The notes below the pieces were generated by a model that worked only from the letters and a program-made list of their open reading frames with translations, did not search any database and was not told the DNA's origin. 8,381 bases of DNA from an uncultured Pedobacter sp. (lineage in GTDB: Bacteria; Bacteroidota; Bacteroidia; Sphingobacteriales; Sphingobacteriaceae): the NCBI RefSeq assembly GCF_946479715.1, contig NZ_CAMLHF010000222.1, positions 1 through 8,381 of the forward strand, written 5' to 3'. A program made the position numbers and the translations under genes. Within the stretch, counting starts at the first letter, position 1. Each line of letters begins with the position of its first letter. Below are positions 7,365-8,381 of the stretch, in pieces.

Positions 7365-7512
7365 TTCGGTTCAGGCTTATTAATAACAGGTGTTTCACAG
7401 GTGTATTACTGGTGTTTAACAGGTATGCGACTGGTGTACACACATATGAAACTCGAGTTTAATTCGAGTGAGGTTCGGGTGTCGGACCAGTGGCTAATAA
7501 ACCCTAACCGAA
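7365..7512. repeat. 18-bp imperfect inverted repeats bracketing the array
   Basis: Left arm 7365-7382 and right arm 7495-7512 are reverse complements at 15 of 18 positions (TTCGGTT, then GG, then TTATTA shared; mismatches at arm positions 8, 9 and 12). The 112 bp between them are almost wholly the 11-bp repeat array. This could be a terminal-repeat pair of a small element or the closing stem of an RNA. Confidence 0.6.
7386..7496. repeat. Array of about ten degenerate 11-bp tandem units
   Basis: Units start at 7386, 7397, 7408, 7419 and 7430 in exact 11-bp register (ACAGGTGTTTC, ACAGGTGTATT, ACTGGTGTTTA, ACAGGTATGCG, ACTGGTGTACA). After one extra base there is a degenerate unit at 7442, then TCGAGTTTAAT, TCGAGTGAGGT, TCGGGTGTCGG and ACCAGTGGCTA at 7453, 7464, 7475 and 7486. 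The shared core is [A/T]-C-N-[A/G]-G-T, followed by about five variable bases. An 11-bp period is close to one DNA turn, so cores would face the same side of the helix. Confidence 0.75.
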
Positions 7513-7631
7513 GCCTGCCCAAATCCGCAGTATTCTGGGTTTTAAAATCACCCAATTAATCACCACAAAATTTAAAGAATTTTAGCACGATTTCAGGTTC
7601 AGAAAGAACGCAGACTGGACCCTATAACATA

Positions 7632-7728
7632 GTCGCTTTTTGGTGCACTCAAAAACTACTCTGGTTCGGTTCTCGTTCGACCAGAGCCGAATAAAAAGCG
7701 AACCAGGTTAGTAGTTGGGTAAAGCGAC
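7632..7728. repeat. Long imperfect stem-loop with competing pairings
   Basis: Nested complementary pairs: GTCGCTTT 7632-7639 with AAAGCGAC 7721-7728; AACTACT 7654-7660 with AGTAGTT 7710-7716; CTGGTTCG 7661-7668 with CGAACCAG 7699-7706. Alternative pairs use the same bases: CGCTTTTT 7634-7641 with AAAAAGCG 7693-7700, and TTCGGTTCT 7665-7673 with AGAGCCGAA 7683-7691 (eight of nine, ninth G-T). It starts about 40 bp downstream of the 107-aa minus-strand gene, so it may be its transcript end, a structured RNA, or an element remnant. Confidence 0.6.
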
Positions 7729-7766
7729 CAGGACTATCCAATTTTTCCATTAACGATAATCATTTT

Positions 7767-8090
7767 CTATAAAGCTTTTAGCTTCTGCAAAGCCTCTTTA
7801 GCCCTGATTTTTACCTCATTTTCATTAAAATCAATTAAATTGACATTGATAAAATCATTCCGGTCATACAAATAATCCAGCGAGTAATCTCTAACATCCA
7901 GATAGAGCGTATCTAAAACCTTTCCAATTCTCTCGTCAAACATGCCCGTAAGCCAATACTCATCCTGAGATTTGATTTGTAGAAATACCTGTTCAAACTC
8001 AGACACTTCAATTTTTCCGGAACATAGCAACGAGAGCAGACACAGATACTTCTGCAGATGCATTTTGTCTGATAACTTTATATTATCCAT
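7767..8090 (-). CDS. Putative colicin D-type immunity protein-like protein
   Basis: A 107-aa acidic, helical protein without signal peptide or membrane segment. The order of features resembles the bacterial self-protective colicin-like immunity family (Colicin_immun, colicin D immunity type): a first helix (YLCLLSLLCSG, 15-25), the KIEVSEFEQVFL motif (26-37) that matches the family's GKIS-x-EEFE-x-x-(Y/F)L, a middle helix GKVLDTLYLDVRDY (56-69) before an Asp-rich loop, and a C-terminal EVKIRAKEALQKL helix (92-104). Such proteins block tRNA-cleaving toxins by mimicking their substrate charge, but no toxin gene is present. It overlaps the upstream CDS by 8 bp (ATGGATAA), which indicates translational coupling. 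A housekeeping role tied to that neighbour is the main alternative. The assignment is from memory of the family pattern. Confidence 0.55.
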   Translation of the reverse strand: MDNIKLSDKMHLQKYLCLLSLLCSGKIEVSEFEQVFLQIKSQDEYWLTGMFDERIGKVLDTLYLDVRDYSLDYLYDRNDFINVNLIDFNENEVKIRAKEALQKLKAL

Positions 8091-8381
8091 CTATGTCTTT
8101 TATAATCATGCAGTTTTCATTGCCTCTCTTCTCCATTGTTATTAGGTAGTCTGGAAATTCCATATTCAAGTTTTGCTGCATAATGGTATAAAAACTATCT
8201 ATTTGCTGTTGAGGCACAAACAGCTTGTAACATCTGATCTCTTGTAGCTTTTTAGGCTCCATTACCTCACTAATGATCTGTTCTTTGCTGATGGGTGCAC
8301 CAGCTCCATAAGCAATGGCAAAGAGCTGCTCAACGGTGTAATTGCGAACGGTGATGGTTTTGCCTCTGTTGGCGATTTCCT
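8083..8381 (-). CDS. C-terminal fragment resembling a DUF3738/TIGR03435 domain, 5'-truncated
   Basis: An open frame enters from the right edge (first full codon 8379-8377) and runs 98 residues to a TAA at 8085-8083; there is no start in the window. The fragment begins EIANRGKTITVRNYTVEQLFAIAYG and contains a RCYKLFVP segment followed by a helix QQIDSFYTIMQQNL, and ends with LITMEKRGNENCMIIKDIDG. This order (a strand with T/N-x-(T/P)-L-x-x-L(Y/F), an (A/Y)-(Y/F)-G turn, a C-Y-x-L-x-(V/M)-P strand, an M-Q-x-(N/D)-L helix, an M/VEKR strand and a closing C-x-I-(I/L)K) resembles the C-terminal DUF3738-like module found behind thioredoxin domains in some Bacteroidota proteins. The stop overlaps the next start by 8 bp, so the two form one translation unit. 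The frame is secure; the family call is moderate. Confidence 0.6.
   Translation of the reverse strand, partial: EIANRGKTITVRNYTVEQLFAIAYGAGAPISKEQIISEVMEPKKLQEIRCYKLFVPQQQIDSFYTIMQQNLNMEFPDYLITMEKRGNENCMIIKDIDG

Larger units (their letters stand above)
7269..7766. other. 498-bp non-coding but repeat-rich intergenic region
   Basis: No convincing gene on either strand. It holds a rightward promoter-like element (7313-7320), an 11-bp tandem repeat array (7386-7496), inverted repeats around that array (7365-7382 and 7495-7512), and a long imperfect stem-loop (7632-7728). A nonamer, GTTCGGTTC, occurs in direct orientation at 7364-7372 and 7664-7672, tying the two structured parts together. The longest open stretch (44 codons from 7425) is judged accidental. 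Both flanking genes run leftward. Confidence 0.75.

Noticed and set aside
7450..7469. Separate operator at the palindrome AACTCGAGTT and its TCGAGT echo
   Set aside because: The palindrome and echo arise from two adjacent units of the 11-bp array (TCGAGTTTAAT, TCGAGTGAGGT), so they need no separate explanation.
7386..7496. CRISPR array
   Set aside because: The repeated core is only six to eight bases in 11-bp units, far below the 24-40 bp repeats and 30-bp spacers of CRISPR, and no cas gene is present.
7425..7559. A 44-codon plus-strand open frame (alternative ATG at 7446) through the repeat array
   Set aside because: Its frame runs across 11-bp repeats, which change frame every unit, and the encoded peptide has no motif or hydrophobic pattern I recognise. 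It is downstream of a candidate promoter, so it is not excluded, but the repeat structure explains the sequence better than coding does.
7661..7691. tRNA or integron attC site, suggested by GTTCGA-like bases in a hairpin
   Set aside because: The bases around TTCGACC do not form the 5-bp T-stem, there is no anticodon or acceptor arm, and the paired core GTTRRRY/RYYYAAC of attC is absent at the arm ends.

Overview
The window looks like a low-GC chromosome segment of a Bacteroidota bacterium, most likely Sphingobacteriaceae (Pedobacter/Mucilaginibacter-like). This rests on a bacterial alpha-2-macroglobulin carrying a SusC-type TonB plug segment, promoter elements of the TAnnTTTG kind, no clear Shine-Dalgarno sequences, and a long intergenic palindrome of the GTCATTTCGAC...GAGAAATCT type that I recall as common in this phylum. 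The genus is inference.

Layout. Positions 1-5301 (+) hold most of a giant alpha-2-macroglobulin (A2M) family protein with an intact CSEQ thioester motif. A barrel-less TonB-receptor plug is inserted between its bait-region-type domain and the conserved A2M domain. Its apparent ATG start lies in bases matching an Illumina adapter, so the gene is cut at the contig edge and its true N-terminus is missing. Eight bases downstream, 5310-5645 (+) is a stand-alone TfoX N-terminal-domain protein. A near-perfect 30-bp-arm hairpin (5653-5724) separates it from a convergent VOC/glyoxalase-fold gene (5731-6138, -). A short intergenic region with a 7-bp-arm operator-like palindrome separates the VOC gene from a divergent YcxB-like membrane protein (6300-6824, +). 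That gene converges on a small multi-spanning membrane protein of unknown function (6852-7268, -).

Positions 7269-7766 (about 500 bp) hold no convincing gene but are highly structured. There is a good rightward -7 element (7313-7320), an array of about ten degenerate 11-bp units (7386-7496), 18-bp imperfect inverted repeats that closely bracket the array, and a separate long imperfect stem-loop (7632-7728) with two competing pairings. This is the most puzzling part of the window.

The right end carries two minus-strand genes that overlap by 8 bp: a truncated CDS (8083-8381, C-terminus only, resembling the DUF3738/TIGR03435 tail of some Bacteroidota proteins) and a 107-aa protein (7767-8090) resembling colicin D-type immunity proteins. 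These two are very likely co-translated. The other genes look like unrelated housekeeping or envelope functions; no single pathway links them.
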